A model generated the notes under the pieces. The model made no database searches. It worked only from the letters and a program-made list of their open reading frames with translations, and had not been told where the DNA came from. This document shows, one piece after another, positions 1-6,285 of a DNA stretch of 10,724 bases (position 1 is its first letter; every line of letters begins with the position of its first letter). Source of the DNA: Chloroflexota bacterium. Lineage in GTDB: Bacteria > Chloroflexota > Anaerolineae > Anaerolineales > Villigracilaceae. A program made the position numbers and the translations under genes. Location: assembly GCA_023484185.1 (NCBI GenBank), contig JAMDBC010000144.1, positions 1-10,724 on the forward strand, given 5' to 3'.

Positions 1-287
1 AAAGATTCGTCCCACATCACAATGGGAATTTGCGTTTGCACTTTGAGGGCATCGGCAAACCGTCCGGCGCGGCGACCTGCCAGGTTCGGATGGTCTTCTT
101 CATCAAACGATTGACCGATAACAATAAGCTCGACATTATTTTCCACGGCGAGGTTGGCAACCTGCGCCGCGTCGATCAGGCGCGAAACATGCTCGATCAC
201 CTTCAACGGGCCGGCAATCGTACCGGTTAGGTCAGAGATGGCGAGTCCAATTCTTTTTTCGCCGTGATCCACTGCAAGGATTCGCAT
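1..287 (-). CDS. ruvX: RuvX/YqgF-family putative Holliday junction resolvase (5' part; runs off left edge)
   Basis: About 95 codons are visible from the ATG at 287-285; the C-terminus lies beyond the window. The N-terminus MRILAVDHGEKRIGLAISD is the first beta-hairpin of the YqgF RNase-H-like fold, with D7 as the expected metal-binding acid. The second strand (ELIVIGQSFDEED) replaces the more usual VGLP-type loop, and a WDES motif follows at the left edge; both variants are ones I associate with Chloroflexota homologues. Family members are ~140 residues and act in 16S rRNA 5'-end processing and/or Holliday junction resolution. GGAG at 296-293, five bases before the ATG, supports this start. 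ruvX often lies near alaS in bacteria, which matters for the alaS duplication seen further right. Family assignment is firm; the exact function within the family is not settled. Confidence 0.85.
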   Translation of the reverse strand, partial: MRILAVDHGEKRIGLAISDLTGTIAGPLKVIEHVSRLIDAAQVANLAVENNVELIVIGQSFDEEDHPNLAGRRAGRFADALKVQTQIPIVMWDES

Positions 288-308
288 GAACACTCCAAAT
301 TAATTGTG

Positions 309-379
309 GGACGCGGATGAACACCGATAAACCTGAGTCTCTTGAATTTATTTCCGCGTTCTCCACGCAATCCGCGTCC
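309..379. repeat. 10-bp inverted repeat between ruvX and the baseplate-J-like gene
   Basis: GGACGCGGAT (309-318) and ATCCGCGTCC (370-379) are perfect inverted arms around 51 bases. Inside them a weaker pair, ATAAA and TTTAT, nests in the same order. The element fills most of the gap between the minus-strand baseplate-J-like gene, whose stop is at 383-385, and ruvX. It could fold in RNA downstream of that gene, but there is no T-run, so I do not call it a terminator. The wording (CGCGGATGAACACCGATAA) looks like a dispersed intergenic repeat. Confidence 0.45.
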
Positions 380-382
380 AAA

Positions 383-1876
383 TTATCGCACATCAATCCT
401 AAACGGTATCAGCGGCATCCACGGCCACCAGGATGGATTCAAACCAATCTCAGGCAATTTCGTGAGCGGCAATTCTACCAGCAGCGTTTGCGCCGCGGCT
501 TGCGGAGAAAGTCCGCGTGCCAGCAAAACGACCTGCATTGGCTCGATGCGGCGCATCACGACCTGTGCGACTTGCAAATCGAAATGAGACATGCCCGATT
601 GATCGAACACCGCCGCGCCGAGCGGTTGAAAAATCAGCGTGCCGGGCGATGCCACAAAACCATCCGGCACCGAAGCATTTAACGCCGACTCGGCCAATCG
701 TGTCAGGTCGTCCGTCTGCACATATTGCGCGCTGTATTCAACGCGCATCGTCAATTTCAACAACGGGCCGGGTTGTCCAGCGGGCGGATCATAAGTCTCT
801 TCCAGCATCTGTCCCATCTTCAATGTGTTGACCAGTAAAATATCTTTCGCACCGATCTCTGATTGCATTTCCTTTTGCGCCTGCTTTTCCAATGAAGCCA
901 GTAAAGCATCGCGAAGTTTTTTACGGTCAACATCCGTGGCTGCGATGGCGCTTTGATCTGCGCCTCCAGTTGTCGGTTCAAGATTGGTGACCGAAACCGA
1001 CAGGCCAAGATTGCCTTCAATTCCCTGAATTGAATTCGCCGGTAAATTTCCGGCCTTGCCCGCCCCCACAGCCTGGATTGGTGTTTCAACAAACGAATTC
1101 GCTTTCGCCTCCAGATGCGTGTTGCTCATGGTCACAAATCGGACGGCAGGTTGGCCTGTGCTGTACACCACCGTCCCAGCAGGAATTTGTACAACCGACT
1201 GGGTCAGGTTATTGAAATGTGCGATGCCTTTGGCTTTGAACTTTGTGATCAAAGTTTCGGAGGCAATCACCGCGGATTGCGAATTCGTTACAGCCACACT
1301 GATGTCATGAGCAGGGAGGCTGCCGGTAACAAGGACGGATGGAATTGCGTCGCTGGCTGTGACCGGAATGGTCAGCAATTGTCGTTGTGTGATCGGCGTC
1401 AACTTGATCGCGGCGCGCGGGACGAATAAAGCGGCCACCGTTAAAACGGCCAATACACCCAACGCAAAGAATCCCGTCCGCGCGAAGATGTTTGATCGCC
1501 AACCCGCTTCCTTGACCTGTGCCTCGGCCTGCATTGCGCGCAGGTTGGGATGTCCGCCAGATTTCGGAGGTCTTAAAGACCTCCGAAATCTTTGAACTGG
1601 CCACGGCTCGCGTTGAGCCGAAGCGGTTGAGTCAAAGACCGGAATGTTGAATCCCTGCGCGTCGCGTTTTACATCCGAGCGATGCGTGACGAGTCCCAGA
1701 TCCGCGCCGAGGTATTGCGCGTGATGCTGAAGCGCGCGCAAATCCACCGGGCGAAGCGTGACCTTTTCGTACTTCGGCCAGACCAGCAAAATGCGCGGAG
1801 ACTTGGCCCACGACATACGGTCGCGGACAGAGATCAAATCGTCGTGAGATTCAAGCGTAATGATCTGGGTTTTCAT
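383..1876 (-). CDS. Membrane-anchored baseplate-J-like protein
   Basis: 497 residues. Residues 1-~95 form a cytosolic domain with an ISVRDRMSWAKSPRILLVWPK segment typical of a Chloroflexota family annotated as baseplate J/gp47-like. A basic linker (about 96-128) precedes one strong transmembrane helix at ~134-153 (FFALGVLAVLTVAALFV). The rest (~155-497) is a beta-rich extracytoplasmic region similar in style to phage/contractile-tail baseplate J proteins, ending FRIDVR and a TAA stop. Its role is unknown; a single-pass anchor argues against a plain phage structural gene. No other tail genes are nearby. Start: the ATG at 1876 has only a weak GGTG upstream, but a perfect TATAAT lies eight bases before it, so the mRNA may be leaderless. 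Oddity: residues ~96-106 (RFRRSLRPPKS) are encoded by a perfect 33-bp palindrome. Its neighbours, ruvX downstream and the lipoprotein upstream, are on the same strand. Confidence 0.8.
   Translation of the reverse strand: MKTQIITLESHDDLISVRDRMSWAKSPRILLVWPKYEKVTLRPVDLRALQHHAQYLGADLGLVTHRSDVKRDAQGFNIPVFDSTASAQREPWPVQRFRRSLRPPKSGGHPNLRAMQAEAQVKEAGWRSNIFARTGFFALGVLAVLTVAALFVPRAAIKLTPITQRQLLTIPVTASDAIPSVLVTGSLPAHDISVAVTNSQSAVIASETLITKFKAKGIAHFNNLTQSVVQIPAGTVVYSTGQPAVRFVTMSNTHLEAKANSFVETPIQAVGAGKAGNLPANSIQGIEGNLGLSVSVTNLEPTTGGADQSAIAATDVDRKKLRDALLASLEKQAQKEMQSEIGAKDILLVNTLKMGQMLEETYDPPAGQPGPLLKLTMRVEYSAQYVQTDDLTRLAESALNASVPDGFVASPGTLIFQPLGAAVFDQSGMSHFDLQVAQVVMRRIEPMQVVLLARGLSPQAAAQTLLVELPLTKLPEIGLNPSWWPWMPLIPFRIDVR
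1559..1591. repeat. Perfect palindrome inside coding sequence
   Basis: AGATTTCGGAGGTCTT (1559-1574), one central A, then AAGACCTCCGAAATCT (1576-1591): two 16-bp arms with no mismatch. It sits in frame in the baseplate-J-like gene and encodes the basic linker just before the transmembrane helix. The length and perfection resemble a dispersed palindromic element that has entered a permissive linker. Copy number elsewhere in the genome cannot be seen from here. Confidence 0.85.
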
Positions 1877-1884
1877 TCACACCC

Positions 1885-1913
1885 ATTATAAAAGACCTGA
1901 CAGATTTTGGTTA
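1885..1913 (-). promoter_or_regulatory. Candidate promoter of the baseplate-J-like gene (possible leaderless start)
   Basis: On the minus strand TATAAT (1890-1885) is a perfect -10 box ending eight bases before the ATG at 1876, so transcription would begin at or within a base or two of the start codon. The -35 position at 17-bp spacing is TAACCA (1913-1908), a poor match, and it falls in the loop and arm of the hairpin at 1899-1920. The -10 is convincing; the rest is inference. Confidence 0.4.
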
Positions 1914-1920
1914 ATCTGTC
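1899..1920 (-). terminator. Hairpin behind the lipoprotein gene; possible weak terminator
   Basis: GACAGATT (1899-1906), a six-base loop, and AATCTGTC (1913-1920) form a perfect 8-bp stem 69 bases downstream of the lipoprotein stop. Read on the minus strand it is followed by AGGTCTTTTAT, a partly T-rich tail four bases on, so termination is plausible but not textbook. The stem overlaps the putative -35 of the next gene, so it may equally be a dispersed repeat or an operator-like site. Confidence 0.4.
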
Positions 1921-1988
1921 GTCCGCTAATTTCCGCCCCCCTTCTTTTTTAGAAGATACCAAACAGAGGTACCTAACTTATGCAAGGT

Positions 1989-2504
1989 CTATTGCAGCAG
2001 AAGGATCACAATGACATTATTACTGTCATCCATCGTAACTGTGATGGCCAGCGCCTTGCTATCCTTCGTAAACAACATGACACCGCCCTGCCCGCCGCCC
2101 TGAAAACCGAACGCAGAAGTCCAGCCGAGCGCCTTGAGTTTATCGGTGTAAAAAGTTTGAACGTCCGATTCGGCGATGCCGCCGGCCTTGAAACTATAAG
2201 TATTTTGATTGAACTCCTGGCCCGCCGTGGCTTGCGTCATGATCGGAATATCATTCCAGGTGCTGACCGGCGTGCCGGTTGGGTTAAGATAATCCCCAAC
2301 ATTTCCCAGGCCGGGGATGTTGGGAATTCCAGACGGCATGGCAGATGCCACCGCCTGCAAAGTTTCAATCGGCATGGAGGACGCCATCGCCTGAGCCGTG
2401 GACGCCAGTCCCTGAGCCTGGTTGATTGGATTCGTGATTAGACCACACGCGAGGGTTGCAATCACTAAAACAGATAGAAGAGCGAATTTGTAAATGTGTG
2501 ACAT
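1989..2504 (-). CDS. Putative secreted lipoprotein of unknown function
   Basis: 171 residues. The start at 2504 is chosen over an upstream in-frame extension because AGGAG lies six bases before it and it begins a clear signal peptide. Residues 1-20 (MSHIYKFALLSVLVIATLAC) have the n-, h- and lipobox-like regions of a type II signal; C20 is the probable lipidated residue, though TLAC is a slightly loose lipobox. A low-complexity segment (~30-75) rich in A, S, M and P follows, then a compact mixed alpha/beta domain (~85-171) beginning near the TYSFKAGG segment and ending in a hydrophobic strand (VIVILLLQ). The C-terminal half, with ESDVQTFYTDKLKALGW, resembles small extracytoplasmic domains in which a helix ending in GW precedes paired strands, but I cannot name a family. 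It is divergent from the GH13 gene and probably a separate transcription unit. Confidence 0.75.
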   Translation of the reverse strand: MSHIYKFALLSVLVIATLACGLITNPINQAQGLASTAQAMASSMPIETLQAVASAMPSGIPNIPGLGNVGDYLNPTGTPVSTWNDIPIMTQATAGQEFNQNTYSFKAGGIAESDVQTFYTDKLKALGWTSAFGFQGGGQGGVMLFTKDSKALAITVTMDDSNNVIVILLLQ

Positions 2505-2624
2505 ATCTTTCTCCTTTTCCCTTACAATCATAAAGCCATTCATGCTTCGCCGGAGAGGGACATATGTACTAGCCTGAGCATTTTCCAACTTTCGGCATAA
2601 AATAAAAGCAGAGGCAGCCTCCCC
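2505..2624. promoter_or_regulatory. Divergent spacer between the lipoprotein and GH13 genes
   Basis: These 120 bases must hold the start signals of both flanking genes. Plus strand: TAAAAT (2598-2603) is a fair -10 for the GH13 gene, with no good -35. Just before the GH13 ATG, GAGGCAGCCTC (2611-2621) is an 11-bp palindrome containing the only Shine-Dalgarno-like bases (GAGG), so a small hairpin could hide them. Minus strand: AGGAG six bases before 2504 is a clear ribosome site, and TATGAT (2533-2528) is a possible -10. No operator was recognised. Confidence 0.35.
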
Positions 2625-4235
2625 ATGACACACATCCCCTGGTTCCACAAAACGACCATCTATCAAATCTATCCGCGCTCGTTCTATGACAGCAACGACG
2701 ACGGCATTGGCGACCTGCAAGGCATCATTCAAAAATTGGATTACATCAAAGGGTTGGGATTCGAAACGATTTGGATTTCTCCGTTCTTTGCCTCCCCTCA
2801 AGCGGACTTCGGCTACGACATCTCAAACTACACTGACGTCGCTCCCGAATACGGAACGATGCAGAATGCCTTGCAATTGATCGAAGAAGTCCATAAGCGC
2901 GGCATGAAAATCGTTTTGGATATGGTAATGAACCATACGTCCATAGAACATGCGTGGTTCAAAGAATCTCGGTCATCGCGGATAAATCTCAAAGCGGACT
3001 GGTATATCTGGCGCGACAAGCCCAACAACTGGCAAAGTCTAACAGGTGGAAACGGCTGGCATTACGCAAAAGAACGCGGGCAATATTATTGGGCCAGCTT
3101 CCTACCGATCCAGCCTGACTTGAATTATCGAAACCCGGAAGTAAAAAAGACGATGTTCGACACCGTCCGCTTTTGGCTGGGCAAAGGCGTGGATGGATTC
3201 CGGCTGGATATGTTCAATGTCATTTATAAAGACGCAGAGCTTCGCAATAATCCCTTTTCCTTCAAGCTCATCCCCAGCGAAAGCGATCCGTCCGGTTTTT
3301 TCCAGGAAGCGCGTTACATAGTGAACCTGCCCGAGGATTTTGTCTTCGCAAGAGAATTCAGAAATGTGTGCGATGAATTCGGTGAAAAACTATCGCTCGG
3401 TGAAGTCAGCGGGAGCAGGGAGATCATCCGCAAGTTTCTAGGCGATGACACAAACAACGGCCTGACCCTCATCTTCGATTTTGGGATGTTGAACTTCAAA
3501 TTCACGGCAGATTATTTCCGCGCACTCATAACCAATACTGAAGCGCACTTCCCCAATCCATTCATGCCGGTTTACGTCTTCAGCAACCATGATCGTTCCC
3601 GAAGCATCAAACGCCTCGGCAGCGACATGCGGAAAGCAAAACTGCTTCATTTACTTCAACTTACCGTGCGCGGAGTGCCGTGTATGTATTACGGCGAAGA
3701 GATCGGCATGACCAACCTGCCGTTGGCCTTCAAAACCGCGCTCGACCCAATTCCGCATAAATTCACATTCCTGCCAAGGTTCGTTTTTGATGCCCTGGGA
3801 TTGATGCTCAACCGCGACGAAGTCCGTACGCCGATGCAGTGGGATAAAACAAAAAACGCAGGATTCTCGTCCGCCGAAAAGACGTGGCTGCCGGTTCATC
3901 CGAATTCTGTTGACGTAAATATGGAGAAAGAGAAGAGCGAGGCAGACTCTTTGTTTAGCACAATTCGGGCTTTATTGAAAATCCGAAAAGAACAATCCAC
4001 GCTTCGTTCAGGTTCGCTGGAACTGATCAACGAATTGCCTGATGATGTGCTTGGCTATACGAGAAAATCAGGCGCGGATGAATTGGTTATGCTATTAAAT
4101 TTTGGAACAAAAGAAAATGAATTTGAGTTCAAACAAGGAAATTGTGTTTTCAGGTTGTCAGAAAAAGATGAACTGAAAGACAGCAGAGCACGATTATCTG
4201 GTTATGGCGGAATGATTTTGAAAATATCCAAATAA
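2625..4235 (+). CDS. GH13 alpha-glucosidase / oligo-1,6-glucosidase-type glycoside hydrolase
   Basis: 536 residues, the normal length for cytosolic alpha-glucosidases of family GH13; no signal peptide. It would hydrolyse alpha-glucosidic bonds of maltose- or isomaltose-type oligosaccharides with retention. The N-terminal FHKTTIYQIYPRSFYDSNDDG is characteristic. Conserved regions appear in order: GYDIS (63-67), DMVMNHT with H104 (99-105), QPDLN (163-167), GVDGFRLD with nucleophile D195 (188-195), LGEVSG with acid/base E260 (258-263), and FSNHD with transition-state stabiliser D323 (319-323). RTPMQWD (401-407) precedes the small beta-rich C-terminal domain. It is therefore complete and probably active; whether it prefers alpha-1,4 or alpha-1,6 links, or transglycosylates, cannot be read safely. 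The ribosome site is weak. It stands alone: the lipoprotein is divergent and the sequence downstream is the stranded alaS tail on the opposite strand. Confidence 0.92.
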   Translation: MTHIPWFHKTTIYQIYPRSFYDSNDDGIGDLQGIIQKLDYIKGLGFETIWISPFFASPQADFGYDISNYTDVAPEYGTMQNALQLIEEVHKRGMKIVLDMVMNHTSIEHAWFKESRSSRINLKADWYIWRDKPNNWQSLTGGNGWHYAKERGQYYWASFLPIQPDLNYRNPEVKKTMFDTVRFWLGKGVDGFRLDMFNVIYKDAELRNNPFSFKLIPSESDPSGFFQEARYIVNLPEDFVFAREFRNVCDEFGEKLSLGEVSGSREIIRKFLGDDTNNGLTLIFDFGMLNFKFTADYFRALITNTEAHFPNPFMPVYVFSNHDRSRSIKRLGSDMRKAKLLHLLQLTVRGVPCMYYGEEIGMTNLPLAFKTALDPIPHKFTFLPRFVFDALGLMLNRDEVRTPMQWDKTKNAGFSSAEKTWLPVHPNSVDVNMEKEKSEADSLFSTIRALLKIRKEQSTLRSGSLELINELPDDVLGYTRKSGADELVMLLNFGTKENEFEFKQGNCVFRLSEKDELKDSRARLSGYGGMILKISK

Positions 4236-4262
4236 AAAGGGGCGGACATAAAGCCCGCCCCT
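4230..4262 (-). terminator. Rho-independent terminator of the stranded alaS tail
   Basis: On the minus strand AGGGGCGG (4262-4255), a nine-base loop and CCGCCCCT (4245-4238) make a perfect 8-bp GC-rich stem followed directly by TTTTTATTT (4238-4230). It begins seven bases after the stop of the alaS fragment, exactly where the original alaS terminator should be. Read on the plus strand, after the GH13 stop, the hairpin has no T-run, so it serves the minus strand mainly. It overlaps the last codons of the GH13 gene. Confidence 0.8.
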
Positions 4263-4269
4263 ACGAAAT

Positions 4270-4500
4270 CTACCTCAACTTCTCTTCGACTGCCTTTGCG
4301 ACTTTGCCCAGCGCGTCTTTGACTTGCGTCCCATCGGGCAGACTGCCCTGCGCCATGTTCGAACGCCTGCCGCCTTTGCCGCCGATGCCAGTGATGAGAT
4401 CGCTTGCTTTGAGTCCACGTTTGACAAGGCCTTCGGTCACGACCACCACGACAGCGGACCCCGTTACCAGGACTGCCGCTCCTGCCTTGGGGTATTTCGC
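4270..4500 (-). pseudogene. alaS: Headless 3' fragment of alaS (alanyl-tRNA synthetase C-terminal tail)
   Basis: Read on the minus strand this stretch encodes 76 residues of the AlaRS C-terminal domain, beginning AKYPKAGAAVLVTGSAVV and including the glycine-rich GIGGKGG and SNMAQGSLP motifs, to a TAG stop at 4272-4270. There is no start codon or upstream AlaRS sequence; homology to the intact gene ends at about 4498-4500. Bases 4336-4498 match 9817-9979 of the intact alaS with seven substitutions in 163. The last 21-22 codons differ much more (VKDALGKVAKAVEEKLR here against KNALGKLTKIVDEGLK). No frameshift or internal stop is present, so the fragment is young or was transcribed in frame until recently. 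It keeps a fine terminator. It is most likely the displaced original end of alaS, left behind when the operon to its right arrived. Confidence 0.88.
4336..4498. repeat. Direct repeat, left copy (alaS 3' segment)
   Basis: This 163-nt block aligns without gaps to 9817-9979, in the same orientation, with seven mismatches (about 96% identity). It bounds the operon on its left. Recombination between the two copies would delete about 5.5 kb and rebuild a single alaS end. Confidence 0.9.
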
Positions 4501-4840
4501 GGTTCTCCACAGGATTGCCGGTTTATTTCATCAAGGATGCACTGCTTGCAGGGGATGTTCCTCAACATGATGAAGCGTAAGATCGATTCGAAGAAAATCC
4601 CACCCGCCGTACAGTTCATAATAAGCGCGTGGTAAAATCGCAGGTTGCCAAGCAAACAGAAGCGCAAATCCCCACCTTTAAACCGCATGCCAGCGACGAA
4701 AAAGCCGTTGTCTGAATAAATTGGGTTCGTATAAATCATCCACTTGCCTTATACCTTGGGATTGGGACGCAGATGTTCGGAGAAGCGCCAGAAAAAAAGA
4801 AACCAAATCAGAGCTTTCAGCGTTTTTCGCGCCTCGGTTT
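4501..4840. other. Gene-free junction, possibly decayed coding sequence
   Basis: No intact gene was found between the alaS fragment and the operon promoter. Several short open stretches look protein-like but do not join. On the minus strand one frame is open from about 4866 to a TGA at 4533-4531 except for one TAA at 4680-4678; it reads DDLYEPNLFRQRLFRRWHAV before that stop and, after it, a segment beginning RWGFALLFAWQP. A second minus frame gives KTLKALIWFLFFWRFSEHLR before its own stop. I recognise no family. It may be the remnant of a gene lost at the insertion boundary, or chance. Confidence 0.3.
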
Positions 4841-4845
4841 CCAAA

Positions 4846-4874
4846 TTGAAGGGCCTCAAGCATCACTATATAAT
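4846..4874 (+). promoter_or_regulatory. Sigma-70-type promoter of the cyclitol/prenyl operon
   Basis: TTGAAG (4846-4851, 4 of 6 to TTGACA) and a perfect TATAAT (4869-4874) are separated by exactly 17 bp. Transcription would start near 4881, leaving a leader of about 64 bases before the first ATG at 4945. It is the best promoter in the window and points into the operon. No operator or riboswitch was recognised in the leader. Confidence 0.75.
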
Positions 4875-4944
4875 AACCCCATGCAGACTGCTATTCATCT
4901 GTGACGCTGGCGAATCAAGTTCAGATCTTTTTGGAGCAGCAACA

Positions 4945-6186
4945 ATGATAAAACTAAGCTATAGTACTTTTGGTTTAACTAACTTGAGCTTCCTAGACTC
5001 AATCGATGTTGTGGATAGAGCAGGGTATCCGGGGATTGAACTTTCTTTTCACCGGGATCAATTCAATCCGTTTGAAATTACCGATGAATACATCGCCGCC
5101 ATTAAAAAACGATTTGAGGCCATTGGGGTAAAGCCTGCCTGTGTGGCAACCGCTTCGCATTTTTTCACGCCATCCAGGCCGCACGAACCGTCCTTGATGA
5201 GTCCCGATTTGGCTGGCAGAAAACGCCGTATCGACCTGGTCAGGCGGGGAATTGACATCGCCCGCAAGCTGGGTGTTCCACTGGTCACATTTGGAAGCGG
5301 TTTCATCCGGGATGAACACGTTATGAATCCTTCGGTCAATCCACGCGAATTGCTGGTGGATAGCATCCATCAGTGTTTGCGCTCGCTCAGGGATGATGAC
5401 GACATTACCCTGTTGATCGAACCGGAACCGGGCATGTTCATTGAAACGGTGGAACAAGGCTTGAGCCTTATTAATGAAGTCAACTCGCCTAAATTCAAAT
5501 TACATTTGGATATATGCCACATGTATTGTTCGGAGCCTGATTACGTCTCCGCCCTGACACAAGCCGCCCCCCACACGCGCTATTTGCATGTTTCCGATGC
5601 ACGAGAGGGATACAACCTGAAAATTGTGAAGATGGCTGAGAATCTGACTCTCGATTTGGATTTCGCCAGTTACCTGATTTATTTCCCCGAATACGCGGAT
5701 TATTTGCTGGTGGACAGAAATCACCCGATCTATTTTTACGATGAAAAACCCGCCAAAGAGCAGGAGAAACGCATTGAAACAATCCTGAACGCGGTAAACA
5801 TTGCGCAATCGCCAACCTACGTGAACTATAACAGTTTGCATGCGGGTTCCACGCCCTTTGACGATGAGATTTTCACTTACCTGATTTCCGTTCCGGGGCT
5901 GAGTTATGATGTGCTGGAAAGAGCAAGACCCATCCTTATTTATTTACGAAGCAAAAAGAGCGCGGACGGCAAATTGCTTGTGGATAAGATGGTTGCCAAT
6001 ACCCTGACGGGCGTTGTCCACTTCCATGAAATTCCGGGCGAGGGAACGCTCGATTTTGCCGCCCATTTCAAGGCATTGACCGACAATGGCTTTTCCGGAT
6101 ATGCGTCTGTTGAGTTGTATCACCATGTTCAGTCATGGGAAAAGGCGCTGAACGACAGTTACAGTCATTTGTCGCAATATGTATAG
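4945..6186 (+). CDS. Sugar-phosphate isomerase/epimerase-like TIM-barrel protein with a large insertion
   Basis: 413 residues. ATG 4945 is chosen because GGAG lies eight bases upstream and the barrel's first strand (MIKLSYSTFG) starts there; upstream in-frame codons span the promoter. The fold is that of xylose-isomerase-like TIM barrels (AP_endonuc_2), which include inosose isomerase/dehydratase IolI/IolE. Likely metal ligands in order: E159 (LLIEPEPG), D189 and H192 (LHLDICH), H215/D218 (YLHVSD) and E390 (GYASVELYHH). The usual family length is ~270-300. The excess is a ~125-residue insertion at ~230-355, between the strand ending HVSD and the VHFHEIPGEGTLDF segment that normally follows closely; it holds LDLDFASYLIYFPEYADYLL and helices. 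First gene of the operon, 99 bases before luxS. With a C7-cyclitol synthase downstream, an isomerase, epimerase or dehydratase acting on a keto-cyclitol is a reasonable guess. Fold is sure; substrate is not. Confidence 0.82.
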   Translation: MIKLSYSTFGLTNLSFLDSIDVVDRAGYPGIELSFHRDQFNPFEITDEYIAAIKKRFEAIGVKPACVATASHFFTPSRPHEPSLMSPDLAGRKRRIDLVRRGIDIARKLGVPLVTFGSGFIRDEHVMNPSVNPRELLVDSIHQCLRSLRDDDDITLLIEPEPGMFIETVEQGLSLINEVNSPKFKLHLDICHMYCSEPDYVSALTQAAPHTRYLHVSDAREGYNLKIVKMAENLTLDLDFASYLIYFPEYADYLLVDRNHPIYFYDEKPAKEQEKRIETILNAVNIAQSPTYVNYNSLHAGSTPFDDEIFTYLISVPGLSYDVLERARPILIYLRSKKSADGKLLVDKMVANTLTGVVHFHEIPGEGTLDFAAHFKALTDNGFSGYASVELYHHVQSWEKALNDSYSHLSQYV

Positions 6187-6223
6187 GCAGACTTACGGAA
6201 CAATAAATTTGTTTTGATAGACT

Positions 6224-6253
6224 CGGCTCGATGGATGATCCACGTGCGAGCCG
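6224..6253 (+). promoter_or_regulatory. Stem-loop in the spacer before luxS
   Basis: CGGCTCG (6224-6230) and CGAGCCG (6247-6253) form a perfect 7-bp GC-rich stem around 16 bases that themselves contain TGGATGATCCA. It lies 37 bases after the TIM-barrel gene stop and ends 22 bases before the luxS Shine-Dalgarno. There is no T-run, so it is not a simple terminator. It could be an mRNA processing or stability element or an operator. I could not match it to SAM or SAH riboswitch classes. Confidence 0.4.
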
Positions 6254-6285
6254 GTAATTCATCTATTCAGATACAGGAGAGAGTT

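Noticed and set aside
317..1604. Plus-strand open frames opposite the baseplate-J-like gene
   Set aside because: They are antisense shadows in a GC-rich gene with no ribosome sites or domain content; the minus-strand product has a transmembrane helix and family-like sequence.
383..1876. Prophage or contractile injection system locus
   Set aside because: Only one baseplate-J-like protein is present, it is membrane-anchored, and no sheath, tube, spike or tail genes neighbour it.
2505..2801. N-terminal extension of the lipoprotein to 2801
   Set aside because: It would run through the divergent spacer and into the start of the GH13 gene; the ATG at 2504 has a Shine-Dalgarno and starts a signal peptide.
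4238..4262. Terminator for the GH13 gene on the plus strand
   Set aside because: The hairpin lacks a T-run on that strand (it is followed by ACGAAATC); it fits the minus strand much better, though some bidirectional effect is possible.
4744..4944. N-terminal extension of the TIM-barrel protein to 4744
   Set aside because: It would cover the promoter at 4846-4874, and the extension does not resemble the barrel fold; the ATG at 4945 has GGAG upstream and begins the first strand.
6214..6285. N-terminal extension of LuxS to 6214
   Set aside because: The ATG at 6286 has AGGAG at ideal distance and gives the normal LuxS length; the extension contains the stem-loop and has no family similarity.
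6187..6285. SAM or SAH riboswitch upstream of luxS
   Set aside because: Only a single stem-loop is visible; I could not identify the conserved pseudoknot or junction features of known SAM/SAH classes.
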